Assembly (NCBI GenBank): GCA_015039465.1
Contig: MU130224.1
Span: forward strand, 664,606-690,941
Reading direction: 5' to 3'
Source of the DNA: Phlegmacium glaucopus
Taxonomy: Eukaryota; Basidiomycota; Agaricomycetes; Agaricales; Cortinariaceae
Length of the DNA: 26,336 bases
In this document: in pieces, positions 9,260 to 19,221 of the stretch
Position numbering within the stretch: position 1 is the stretch's first letter
Layout: each line of letters starts with the position of its first letter
The notes under the pieces: generated by a model
The model's database searches: none
Told to the model about the DNA's origin: nothing
The model's input: only the letters and a program-made list of their open reading frames with translations
Program-made: the position numbers and the translations under genes

Positions 9260-9502
9260 TCATTGACAGTAGAGGATATCGAAGACAGGAACCAAGAAGG
9301 CCAAGGTTTTACCACTTCCCATGCAAGCTGTGCCTAGCACATCTTTTCCTTTGAGAGATATAGGTATACTCTGGACTTGAATAGCCATCATATTGACAAA
9401 AGACACTTTTTCAACCATGGGACCCACATAATCCATGACATCTCGTTCCAAAGCCTCAAACAACTGTCTGTGCAGTTGTTTCTTAGATTTTGATGGCTTC
9501 AA
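9260..9502 (-). pseudogene. Fragment of a DEAD-box RNA helicase, Dbp4/DDX10-like
   Basis: About 80 codons hold a diverged Q-motif region ([13 protein letters not shown]) followed by [20 protein letters not shown] and VPVFDILY. This matches the Q motif and Walker A region (motif I, A-x-TGSGKT) of DEAD-box helicases. The GKDVLG...LAFLVPV wording is most like Dbp4/DDX10, which acts in 18S rRNA maturation. Motif I reads CMGSGKT instead of the usual KTGSGKT, and the frame stops right after ILYCQ. Motifs Ia to VI (including DEAD) are absent from the neighbourhood. It is a short captured or decayed fragment with no recognisable start. Confidence 0.7.
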
Positions 9503-9709
9503 GGGATGCTTTGTGGGTTTCTTTGATTTATGATCTTCTTGGTGTTAGATAGACCATCCATATACGGTCAAAGCAAGAGATTTTGTGGCTTGTCACATGT
9601 GTGATGGGTCATCTCCAGACACAAGCTCCTCTTTCATGGCAACCAGGTGGTCCAAGTCGTATATATCATTGAAAACATTATGACAAAAACCAAATGTTCC
9701 ATTACAGCT

Positions 9710-10016
9710 ACATGCAAAACCCTAGGTACCTTCTTGAATCTCCACTCATGTGCCTTTGTTTGTATAAACAACCACTCCTGGTTAAGTAATGATGCAAGCT
9801 GTGGGGCTATGGCACTAGAACCCTTCAACCGCTCCAAGCTCTCTAACTATGTAACCCTCCATTATAGGTGGAGTAGTAGCTCCACATGTAACCGACATGT
9901 GTGCCAAAAGAGGACATCGTCGCAAAGCACAGGACCTTGTGCTACCAAAAGAGGTTGTTTATACAAACAAAGGCACACGAGTGGAGGTTCAAGAAGGTAC
10001 CTAGGGTTTTGCATGT
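9710..10016. repeat. Inverted repeat, 64-nt arms, 179-nt centre
   Basis: 9710-9773 and 9953-10016 are reverse complements with two mismatches in 64, both CG against TG/CA. The ends are sharp. The centre contains a smaller hairpin (GTGGAGTAGTAGCTCCAC, near 9869). No target duplication was seen, so it may be a MITE or a local inverted duplication. Confidence 0.75.
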
Positions 10017-10277
10017 GTTGAAATTTGGGGATCAGGTTGAAGTATGAATAGCCAACTAGGGAGCTAACACAGGTGGTCACTTAGATAGAGGGGGCATATT
10101 GGTTCAAACTGATGAGGGATTCCACCCTCAATGGTCTACTACTTATACAAACTACATACTCTGGGTAGCTGATAACTATCTATGAGCAGCATCTGCTATT
10201 GGTCAGTAGTCCTAGCTATCTACTTAGGTCCATATTCTGTAACATATCTCAGCTTGCACTAAAATATACCAACAGCA

Positions 10278-10285
10278 TGTAGCTG
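10278..10285. repeat. 8-bp target site duplication, left (TGTAGCTG)
   Basis: Identical to 10997-11004; the two copies bracket the inverted-repeat element at 10286-10996. Confidence 0.8.
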
Positions 10286-10996
10286 GTGTACTTTACAGTC
10301 CCCCATGTTGTCCGGCCAGACTCTGCCGGACTGCCCAAAGTCCAGCAGAAGTCTGGCAGACTCCAGTAAAATTCCGGTAAAAGTCTGGTCATGAGTCTGG
10401 TCAGAGTCCAGTCATAGTCCAGTCAGAGTCCAGTGGAAGTAGAAAAATGCCTGGACTGTATGTCTGGTCACAGTCTGGTGGACTTCCATCGGACTTCCAC
10501 CAGACTTTTAATGGAATTTTACCAGACTTTTGTGATTTTCCAGTTATAGATCATATTATTGTTAGCTGATTATTATATCTACATGTGTATATTTTAGGGT
10601 TAGATTTAGATTTAGAGGTTAGGCTTAAGGCTTAGGGTTAATAGTTAGGGATGGGATTTTTTTCTCTCTGCACAGTAGTGAATTCTTAGTTAGGAGAGGA
10701 TAGAGGCATGTTAATCTGTGACACTTTTGGGTGATGTGTCAATCATCTGCTCATTTCTCCTTTGGGGAGTGTGTTGAACTATGTACATCCTCTATAACTT
10801 CCTTGAAAATCACAAAAGTCTGGTAAAATTCTAATAAAAGTCTGGTGGAAGTCCACCAGACTGTGACCAGACCATACAGTCCAGTCATTTTTCTACTTCC
10901 ACCAGACTTTTACAGGACTCTGACCAGACTCTGACCAGACTTTTCTGGAGTCTGGCGGAAGTCCGGCTGGACAATGTGGGGGGGTGTAAAGTCCTC
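10286..10996. mobile_element. 711-bp MITE-like foldback element, same TIR family
   Basis: The ends GTGTACTTTACAGTCCCCCA and (reverse complement) GAGGACTTTACACCCCCCCA begin terminal inverted repeats of about 235 nt. These stay alignable down to CCAGACTTTTGTGATTTTC. The arms consist of a degenerate AGTCTGGTCAGAGTC/AGTCCAGTCA motif and contain a shared GGAAGTAGAAAAATG landmark. The unique centre (about 10545-10785) is AT-rich and includes a telomere-like tract. There is no coding capacity. An 8-bp TGTAGCTG duplication flanks it, which fits hAT-type integration. Confidence 0.85.
10593..10655. repeat. Degenerate telomere-like (TTAGGG-related) tract
   Basis: TTAGGGTTAGATTTAGATTT, AGAGGTTAGGCTTAAGG, then CTTAGGGTTAATAGTTAGGG. 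It is inside the centre of the 711-bp element. Fungal telomeres are commonly TTAGGG, but the repeats are too degenerate to call a former chromosome end. Confidence 0.5.
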
Positions 10997-11004
10997 TGTA
11001 GCTG
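10997..11004. repeat. 8-bp target site duplication, right (TGTAGCTG)
   Basis: Exact second copy of 10278-10285, at the same distance from the TIR core. Confidence 0.8.
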
Positions 11005-11052
11005 TAACAATACTCCTCAGAATCCAAGGCAACCCCAACAACCAAACTTCAA

Positions 11053-11298
11053 CAATCCACTTACTTCACAAATACAGATCTGGACTTCAGAACTACCTGT
11101 GGGTACCTTGCATTGTATCTAGGAGTTTGGACTCGGATAATCACTAAATTGTTTCCCACAAAACAGCCCATGAATAGTACAGAGGACATCCTCCAAGATA
11201 TGTTCATGCGCGACCGATCACAACAAAATGTCAACATGATACTCAATGTTGCGTTATTGGCTCTTAACACTGCTGGCATCCAACTATATATTGTTTAG
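11053..11298 (+). other. Open coding-like segment of unknown identity
   Basis: A plus-strand frame reads through YLALYLGVWTRIITKLFP, then KQPMNSTEDILQDMF, MRDRSQQNVNMILNVALL and ALNTAGIQLYIV before TAG. Its composition is protein-like, with a possible membrane stretch near the end, and a GTAAAT donor-like site directly follows the TAG. No ATG opens the frame; the first Met is internal. Its last 36 bp form the base of the long hairpin at 11263-11540. I do not recognise a family; it may be an exon remnant. Confidence 0.3.
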
Positions 11299-11540
11299 GT
11301 AAATGATTGGAAAATTTTTTGATCATTGTTTAAATTTATGAAACATCCCCTGTTACTGTAAAAATTAAAAAATGTGTGACAACTTCTAAATAAGTTAATT
11401 TCAATCAACTTATTTAGAAGTTGGTGACTATTTACAAATTATTTACAATAACAGGGGACATTTCAAAAATTTAAACAATGATCAAAAAAATTTCCAATCA
11501 TTTACCTAAGCAATATATAGTTGGGTGCCAGCAGTGTAAG
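11263..11540. repeat. Long hairpin: 134-nt arms, 10-nt loop
   Basis: 11263-11396 and 11407-11540 are inverted copies, roughly 87% alike by eye with small indels, separated by AATTTCAATC. The arms are AT-rich and contain GTTTAGGTAAATGATTGGAA and CCCCTGTTA landmarks. No target duplication was detected. It may be a fold-back MITE or a local palindromic duplication; a transcript through it would form a long dsRNA stem. Confidence 0.8.
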
Positions 11541-12065
11541 TCGAAAGGCACACGCAAAGGCAATAATAATTCTAGAAAATACTTAAGAAGGTCGCCAAAT
11601 TCATTATGGTGAGTCCAGCTTGTTGCTCTTTTATTAATATCCATATGGACTGTTCAATTGAAATTTTTGATAGAACTGGCCCGGGAAGAGATCTGATACC
11701 AGTTTCCTATCATTTCCACTGTCAAGATGAAGCAAGAAATAATGAACCCTCGGAGCAATTTGAAATTATTATTGCCTATATATATCATAAAAAACCATGA
11801 GATCAGTTGGTCTCGTACCAAGATGTTCGGTGAGATTCAAAGACGAGTTGTCAGCGATTGAACCAGGACGTTCAGCGAAGGATCCCGAAACATCAACTCC
11901 CCAATACGAATAGCAGAGTTAGGGATAGGCAATATATTTCAACCAAAGGAGATTGCAATGGAAGAATCGAAAGATTTTTTAGTATTCTATTGCACAGTAG
12001 CGTCCATTGTCCATTATTGAAAGACAAGAGAAAAGAAAAAAATCCCATCATGCTCGCATCTAAGA

Positions 12066-14748
12066 TCATCCTGTAACTAGAGGAAGCGAACCCGTATTCA
12101 GGAGATTATCCACGAAAGCACTTGCTTGTATGTTGTATAATTTCGCATATTCGCCTTTCGCTTGCATGAGCTGTTCATGTGTCCCAGTTTCCGCCACCAT
12201 TCCGTCTTTCATGCATCTAGATAAATAAGAATGGAATCCCATTCGTGTCAGAACGCGAAAGGAAATTGTACAGAAACATTGAACGCACATAATCTGGTCA
12301 GCGTGTTTGGTGAGATGTCCAAACCGATGAGTCACGAAGACCATTGTCTTCCCCTCTCTGACAGCTATAAGCCGTTCAAACAACTTCAGTTCTCCTTCTG
12401 CATCCAGTGCGGAGCTCGGCTCGTCAACAGCCACAAAGTTAACTTTACCAGACTTGAAGCGCATGAATGAACGCGCACTAACGTGTCTCATTTAAGCAAT
12501 CTGATTAAGGAAAGGAGTTAAGAAAACACTCACGCAGCAACTCTCTGGCGTTCTCCTCCTGAGATGTCGATCTTCTTCTCAAGTTTCTTCATCTCTTCAT
12601 ATAATGGATGAGTATCGTTTCTATACAAGTTCCAGGAGAAACTGTTTGTGAGGGGATCCAATACTGTGTCTATGCCCTTATTGAGCTTCTCCATAAATTC
12701 CAAGGCGCCCCCGTCTTTAGCTGCCTCCATGATCATTTCCTTATCGGTTGAAAAAGCGGCATACCCCAAACCAATGTTCTCGCCAAGGGAGAGGGGATAA
12801 AGCTTAGTATCCTGGCTCAGAATTACGGTTGCTTGATGAAGGTCATTTACACGATAGTCGCTGGATGGATGACCGTCAATGAAGACTTGGCCAGATGTGG
12901 GGTCGTAGAGACGGGAGAGAATTCGAATTATTGTCGACTTTCCGCTCCCGTTCTCACCGACAATTGCGATAAGCTGACCAGATTTAATGCTCATTGAAAC
13001 TTTGTTGAGGGCGTCTGTTGCTTTTTGACTCCCTGGATAAGAGAACGAGACGTCCCTAATAGATTATAAATGTAAACAATGAATAAGGAAGCATTGAACA
13101 TTGATGCTGTGAGGAATTTATATACCTCAGTTCAAAAGACATGCCCTTTCCGCCGTTTAGGCTGATTTCTCCCTTTTCCTCGATCGGTGGGTACGGAAGG
13201 GTTCCGTCATTCATGATATTATTCGTGACCAAGGACGCTTCATACACCTTCTTGATAGACGAAATACTCTTACGGAATTGCTCGCTGCTTTGAAAAAGGG
13301 TTTCAAGTGACCACCGGAGAGTCCCTGATGACTGTTGAAGAATGGCGATAGAAGCCACGGAGAATTTGTTAGGACTCAGCAGTGCGGAAAAAGCGCAGAA
13401 TACCTAAAATAAAGGAACTCTCAGGTTAGATTTGAAAGTTGTAGAAGCAGCAAGGAACACACTGTTGGCAAGTCACCAAGCATCCTGCTTATAATGTCGA
13501 AAACAGGTGAGCTCCTTCGAGAATATAGGACTAAGGGGTGATCATCAGACACTTCCCCAAGGCGTTTGGATGTGATCATATATTCTGAGAAAGAGGCGTC
13601 ACGCAGACACATTTTGAAGCGGCATAAGACTGACCATTTATAATCCATTCTCCCAGATTGTTGCTTATGATATCTTGTCGATACCCGTCATCAACGAGGG
13701 CTTGTAGAGCACTCATTCGTTTACGATCCTCATTGTCCACGTACCCAAAACAAACTATGAACATGTGATATAATGAGCCTTTTGCTTCAAGGTTCGAAAG
13801 CCTGGAAGTTTGGACAAGAACGCACCCTTATCCCACAATTCACGAGCATACACGGTGTTAACGATGGGCTTTATGACGCATATAATTGCAAAGAAAGGTC
13901 CTCCTGTTGATCGTGACAGATTTAAAATCAGTGCAAGGTGGCTGGCGACGGATAAGAGCTGAGTGAGAAAGCGAATGATAGTTGAAAGTGATTCCCATGC
14001 ATCGCCCGCCTTGACTTCATGCTTGCTTGCCGCCTCTATAAACAATGACGTGTATCAATACTAAAATACTGAGTGATGGATTGGGCTTTACCTTGTGAAG
14101 TAGGAAGATCGACGCCAACGTTAGCTAGAGAATGGAAAAATGATACCTCGTTATCGAAACTCAAAGTAGACATTGATGGTTTGTCTACCTTTCATCAAGC
14201 GCAACTCGAAGTGACTGGTAATCCGAGCTTTGAGGAGGTTGAGTATATTGTCACTAATTCAAATATTAAGGGCAAGGCCTGATAGTCAAAGAGTTAAATT
14301 GATTACCTCTGCCATGTGAGATATGCGACAAAAAAAGAGCACATAAGAGTGGCCGCTGTTGCAGATATAATGGCTATAACATCAGGTCTTCCTGTGATGA
14401 CACCTTCCTCAATCTAGCCCCCCACACACTGGATCAATTGAAAGCCTCCGAAAAGGTTACAGTACATACCCGCCGCAGTAACGTACTGGAAAAATGCATT
14501 GACAATGCATCCTCAACACCTTGCCAAATCTGGCAAAAGACGAAGAAAGTAGAAAGACGAGGCGCCAAGGCGAAGATGTCTGAGCATAATTGATAAATGA
14601 GCGGCAGAGCGGACTTGATATCTTCCCAACGCTGAACGAAGTTACGACCAGCGACCTTGCCGATCTTGAGGTTCCATACTCCTAGTCTGACGTCTTCAAT
14701 AATAATGTCTGAGTCGGCGGAGGCTTTTTTTTCCGTTGTTGTAGCCAT
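12066..14748 (-). CDS. ABC transporter, half-size (TMD-NBD), multi-exon
   Basis: Putative exons (minus): 14748-14470, 14413-14307, 14253-14206, 14159-14092, 14035-13826, 13754-13635, 13584-13463, 13403-13126, 13055-12534, 12477-12289, 12216-12066. These give about 697 aa, with introns of 46-72 nt having GT-AG ends. The N-terminal half has several hydrophobic segments (for example VIAIISATAATLMCSFFVAY and VFCAFSALLSPNKFSVASIA). The C-terminal nucleotide-binding domain shows Walker A GENGSGKST, Q-loop SQDTKLYP, signature ISGGERQR, Walker B VNFVAVDEPSSALD and H-loop VFVTHR. All ATPase motifs are intact. The arrangement fits an ABCB-like exporter that would dimerise; the substrate is unknown. The weakest junction is the 46-nt intron 14160-14205 with donor GTTGCG; if it is not spliced, the gene has a 1-nt frameshift there. 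The start is the first ATG of the frame. A TATATATA stretch lies about 35 bp upstream. Confidence 0.85.
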
Positions 14749-14763
14749 CGTAGGGCAAGTCAA

Positions 14764-15640
14764 TAGAACATTTTATGAATATATATACCTGTTCTTTATA
14801 ACCGGATGTGAGCAGGGCACGTGTTGGCTTTTTCTGACTCGACTGTACACGCTACCTAGGGTTGCAGAGTGAAAAGGGCAACCTGGGAGATTCTGCCCAA
14901 AGATCGTTCGATAGTAGGAAGGGAAGCGCCCAAGTTAGACTCCCAGGTTGTGTCAAGTGCCAAAGTCATCCATGCTACAGCCTACAGCCTCCTAAATTAG
15001 GGTGCTCGTCGCTGCTTATCACTCTGGATTTGAAGTTTGAGAAGACAGCAAGGTTACTAATGACAGGTGCTTCCAGCTCGTGATCATCACGTACCTGTAA
15101 ACCGACGGTAGTAATTAGCCGAGGAAGCTCGCCGGCAGCTGCAAACTTGCGATGTGCTAGTCAATGCTAGTCCCGTTTCCAATCGTTGCGGTGCCCTGCG
15201 GTACCGACAATCAAAATTCTGCGCAGAATTCAACCCTCCGACGTATGCGTCACGCTCGTGAGAAACTCACCTTCTTCTCACCTCCCGCCTTCTTCATCTC
15301 CCGAACTATGCGCATACAAAAAATTATTGGATTGGTATCCATTAAAACACCTGTAATACCACTGTAGGCAGCGAGTTACTTCAATCTGAATTAGATATGC
15401 ACCATCAGGATCAGCCTCGATTCTGCGTGTTGCCGGGATGATTATTTTTGGGATGGACTTGTGGTTTTGAGTGTGGCTTGTTGTAACAATGTAAGCGTGT
15501 ATTCTGCGAAGTCGGTCTTTGCTCTTCGGATAACTGTCGGATCAGTGTAATCATAATGCCTTAAATTTTTTACCGACCCCGTGCCGTTTCCCCCTGGCCC
15601 CCACCTATATATGCAAACAACAAGTTTTTTTCATCTTTTG
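14764..15640. other. Intergenic region, ABC transporter to kinase locus
   Basis: It contains the likely ABC promoter (TATATATA near 14780-14790, minus strand) and a GC-richer stretch at about 14900-15300. Short open frames at 14862-15083 and 15164-15367 have no domain, no flanking splice sites that extend them and no repeated homology here, so none is called. The duplication shared with 8471 begins at about 15641. Confidence 0.4.
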
Positions 15641-16185
15641 AGACGAGGGTCAGTGCTTCAGTCGTGAAGGTCCTTCCTTCTACATATTCAAAGTATTTTC
15701 TTCAACCCACCCACCTGCTCCCTTCAGTGTTTGGTACAGTTGGTTTTAATTTTGGCATTCATCTGCCAAAAGTTCTAGTTGTCCAGACGCTCAGGGACCT
15801 CGGGCTCCGCTTCTCATCCGATTTGAAAGCTTGGATCACGTGTCCCATTGCTAGAAAAAATTCCAACATGTTTGGAGCCTTGGGCCCTTGGGTTTCACTT
15901 CGAAACGGAGGTTTCTGAATAGTTTTATCCACCGAAATTGCGTCAAGGCTTCTGCGCTTATGTCTTCTTTCCCTGAAGAACCTCTAAACCTGTCTCCATC
16001 TGAGGGTGGTGGATACTACCCCGCTGTGATTCACCAAAAACTTAATGGCGACAAGTATGAAATTGTACGCAAGCTTGGATATGGTCCTCGCTCATCTACA
16101 TGGCTCGCCTTACGTGTTGACAATCCCAGATATGTTGCGGTGAAGATCTTCACTGTCGCTGCCTCAGAGCACGCAAAGACTGGAT
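15641..16185 (+). repeat. Segmental duplicate of 8471-9043
   Basis: Five-prime flank plus the first 74 codons of the kinase locus. Landmarks shared with the other copy include CCACCTGCTC, GTTTGGTACAGTTGGTTTTA and CATCTGCCAAAAGTTC. The two copies differ by several small indels and many CG to TG/CA changes, mostly in the 8471 copy. Confidence 0.85.
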
Positions 16186-17255
16186 ATTCCAATCCTCAAT
16201 GCAGTGAACAAAATCGATCATGCCCTGGATCTTCTGAAATGTCATGGCGGTTTCTGGGAGGAAAGCAGCGCTGGATAGCATCTTTGCGTCGTGACGAGCC
16301 CATTGAGCAGCTCCGTTCAACATTTGCAACAAGGTGCCAAGAACCAGCGGCTCCCCGTTCATGCGGTGCAGCGGATCGTTTACACTGTTTCTTGCTCACT
16401 CAAAGGCTTGCACGGCGCTAATATAATGCATGGACGTACGTTTCTTATCATGATTTATCTCACCTTGATGTTATCACTAACCCACTCTCAGGGATTAAAG
16501 CGGAAAACGTTTACTTCACGACGGGGGTGCAAATCGAATACCTTAAGCCCGTTCTCGACTCAGAACCTGCACCAACCACTCTGAAGATCAATAATTACAC
16601 CACTATATTGTCACAGCCTCTGCCACACAGCTTTAAATGGAATAACAAGCAGAAAATTGTTGTTGACTGGCCTCTCCAGCTCCACAACTTGGGACATGGT
16701 ATGGGTTTCCCTCTATTTGCGTTACTTCGTGGGGTTCTTATTACATTTCAATAGCCCAGCAGGGGGAATACAAACCGGAAAAAAATGAAGACTATTTATC
16801 TGCACCTGAGACCCTGCTGCAAGAGGCATCGTGTTCTCCTCAAACTGATATCTGGATGCTGGGATGTCTGGTAAGTCGCGCAATAACATTATTTGCGACT
16901 CGGATGAAAATTATGCTCATAGACATTCAATCTCCTCACCGGGAATGCTCCCTTCTACTCAAATGGGAACACTTCCAAACAAATCGGCGCGATGTGTGCC
17001 GCTCTTGAAGACGATGCCCCAGAAGAATGGCTCAGCGACAATAAAATGAAGAATTATAATGCTGAAGATCACGGGCTTGTTACTTCACTTGAAGCGGGTC
17101 TTTCAGACGCGCTCCACGAGGACGAAGCAGCCGCAGCTTCAGCTTTCATCAAAGGCTGCCTTCGCTTGGATCCCCAGAAACGATTTATGGCGGAGGACTG
17201 CCTGGATCATGAATGGTTAGAAATGGCCAATGCTTGCTCATGCATGTTCCATTGA
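15960..17255 (+). pseudogene. SRPK-like protein kinase locus with frameshift and in-frame stop; likely pseudokinase family
   Basis: Coding blocks: 15960-16181, then a frame change at about 16181 to a block ending at 16435, then 16492-16698, 16755-16870 and 16923-17255, with introns 16436-16491, 16699-16754 and 16871-16922 having clean GT-AG ends. The N-lobe has LGYGPRSSTWLAL (Gly-rich loop) and VAVKIF (Lys62). After the shift the frame reads DIPILNAVNKIDHALDLLK and FWEESSAG, then TAG at 16276-16278 and HLCVVTSPLSSSVQ. The catalytic loop reads HGRIKAEN (no Asp of HRD), and INNYTT stands where DFG is expected. DYLSAPE and DIWMLGC (subdomains VIII-IX) are kept. The layout resembles the SRPK-like families expanded in mushrooms. 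Two lesions argue for a pseudogene; sequence error is the alternative. Even if repaired by splicing, the protein probably lacks phosphotransfer. Confidence 0.75.
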
Positions 17256-17940
17256 AGGAGGCGAAGCGAAGGATGATAAGCATCTAATCCTCCATAGCCA
17301 GACCCTTTCAGATTGGGTGACTATCTGCAGGCTTTTATTTGAGGGAATATATTATTATTATTATTGACAGCTAGTAGATAGCCACGAAGCCAAGGATCTC
17401 TCTTACAGAAGAATAAATCTTTTAGATGTTAGTGGTTGATTTGCACTGCAAGAGTGAAATGTGATCGTTCCCACACACCCTGCCCTATCTCTTTCTCTGC
17501 CAACCATCGTGCGCTCTCCGGGATTCTTGTATAACATGGATCCACGTATATCGTCCACCACCCGTCCATCAGTCAGCCAACCGGCCCAAAGTGCCGATTT
17601 TCGTGCAAACCGCACCATCCGCGAAAGCCCCTCACAAACAAGAAAACCTATTCTGGGTTATTTTGTCATCTAGAATAAAAGTATTCAAATCTTCTCTTTA
17701 ACCAACCTCTCTCTCTGAAACGTTTTATTGGTGAAACAAACGCAACAGCTATCTTATTCCTGGTTTCATACTCTGTTGTGGCAATTACTTGGGCATCTTG
17801 CACACGTGTGACACTGAGCTGGGTATTTGGCTAGCGATATCCGGCGTGATCATATAAAAGTCTTTGTGCGATCAGCGCTGATTGGAGAAGTGTGCGTATT
17901 GTGCGCTTTGCATGATTTTTGGTGGTGTGGTCCGGGCGCG
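17256..17940. other. Non-coding region downstream of the kinase locus
   Basis: It contains an (ATT)n microsatellite at about 17350-17365. Opposing short frames at 17403-17673 show no domain and no splice extension. Nothing further is recognised. Confidence 0.4.
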
Positions 17941-17959
17941 TACCGTTGTCGTTTAGGGA

Positions 17960-18290
17960 TTTGATGTGTGCGCTGCGTGTGTAGGAAGGACGGCGCGGCT
18001 ACACGAGGACAAGGCAACATGGCCACCTTCCTTATTTGGACTTCCCTTATTTACATTGTAGTTTTGTAGCATACTATAGGCCACCTTTAGGTGGCCCTTG
18101 TGGCATCATTGTCCAGTTATGTAGCATACTATGGGCCACCTTTAGGTAGCCCTTGTGGCATCATTGTCCAGTTATGTATATATAGGATAGAAATACGGAC
18201 ACAAATTATCACCTTTCTACTCAAAAAAACCTCTCTCTCTCAATTAATCTAAAAGACTCGAACCCGCATAGCAACCCTACACGTGTTGCG
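17960..18290 (+). mobile_element. Solo-LTR-like block
   Basis: The order is typical of a retrotransposon LTR: a tandemly repeated upstream region (18066-18175), a TATATATAGGATAG box (18177-18190), a CTCTCTCTC tract (18233-18241), then an ACTCGAACCCGC segment resembling a tRNA complement. TG...CA ends and a target duplication could not be fixed. A tandemly repeated promoter of a lost gene is an alternative. Confidence 0.35.
18066..18175. repeat. 55-bp tandem duplication carrying a GGCCACC/GGTGGCC palindrome
   Basis: Two head-to-tail units (18066-18120, 18121-18175) differ at two positions. Unit 1 contains GGCCACCTTTAGGTGGCC, a perfect 7-bp-stem inverted repeat; in unit 2 one arm base has changed. 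Confidence 0.85.
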
Positions 18291-18299
18291 TACCCTTAT

Positions 18300-19221
18300 G
18301 TAAATTTCCGTTTCAAATACCTTTTTCCAATATCACACTAATTTATTTATCTACACAGACTGGTCAAGTTCTCAACTATGTCCATATTTTCCGTTCGGGC
18401 TCTGGTAATTTTTCTTTACCTCCTTAGAATAGGCGTTCACTTTCGAAATCCCACACCTGCACAGATACACTACCCGCAGGCGAGCGTAAGTACTAGCGTC
18501 ACCAGGATGACTCTATAAGTTAACATATCAGCAAAATGTCAAAATAGTTTCGGGGTTTCCTGTGGTTTCTAGAAATCAGACAACCTTTACTCGTAACTCC
18601 AGGTAAATCCTTAAATTTAAGTTCGGACAGGTTCCGAGAAAAGGGTATTTCGACGTTTTGCTGGTCCATTTCTTTCTTTCTTTCTTTTTTTTCTTTGTCA
18701 ATTTAGGTCTTCGGAGTGGCACTCCATACAGAATTTACTAGCTTGATTAACGGACAGTATTACTGAGGCACCTAGCGCCTATTTCTCTTCCCCTACAATT
18801 GATATGTAGTATTAGCAGATGCGTTATAATAAAGTCAGTTGTGATTGGTTTCTGAGTGACACGACCGCGACCGATTGTTAGGAATAAGGCTCTCTTCTGT
18901 CAGTGAAGAAAGACCGCGAATAGAATGTCTTCACTTCATCGGAAGGACTGGTCCGACACCGGTCTAAACAGTCTCTACAAACTACAAAATCAGGATTTGT
19001 TTTTTTTGCAAGCCTGAGGGTGTGACACGGTTCAAGGGTTTTTTCTATGAATTAAGAAGCCCTTTGAAGTATAAAAGCATGTTACTGAACATTCTTGAAG
19101 GTACCCAACCAACTCCCCGGGCCAATACCTAAACTGGTGAGTTCAACTATACACCTCTTCCTGCTCAACTTCAACATTATAAATGCTGTGGTGATCAGAA
19201 TAATAAAACAATCCTGGAACC
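18300..19221. other. Non-coding region upstream of the secreted-protein gene
   Basis: It holds a (TTTC)n/T-rich tract at about 18665-18695 and a TATAAAAG box at about 19070 that probably serves the gene at 19222. No other gene or repeat is recognised. Confidence 0.45.

Noticed and set aside
11606..11800. 64-aa plus-strand frame
   Set aside because: Short, no domain, no splice or promoter support.
14073..14282. 69-aa plus-strand frame inside the ABC transporter
   Set aside because: Antisense to well-supported exons and introns of the transporter.
18252..18275. tRNA gene on the minus strand (GGGTTCGAGTC)
   Set aside because: Only the T-arm-like segment is present; no acceptor, D or anticodon arms fit. 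Noted as possible tRNA complement in the LTR-like block.
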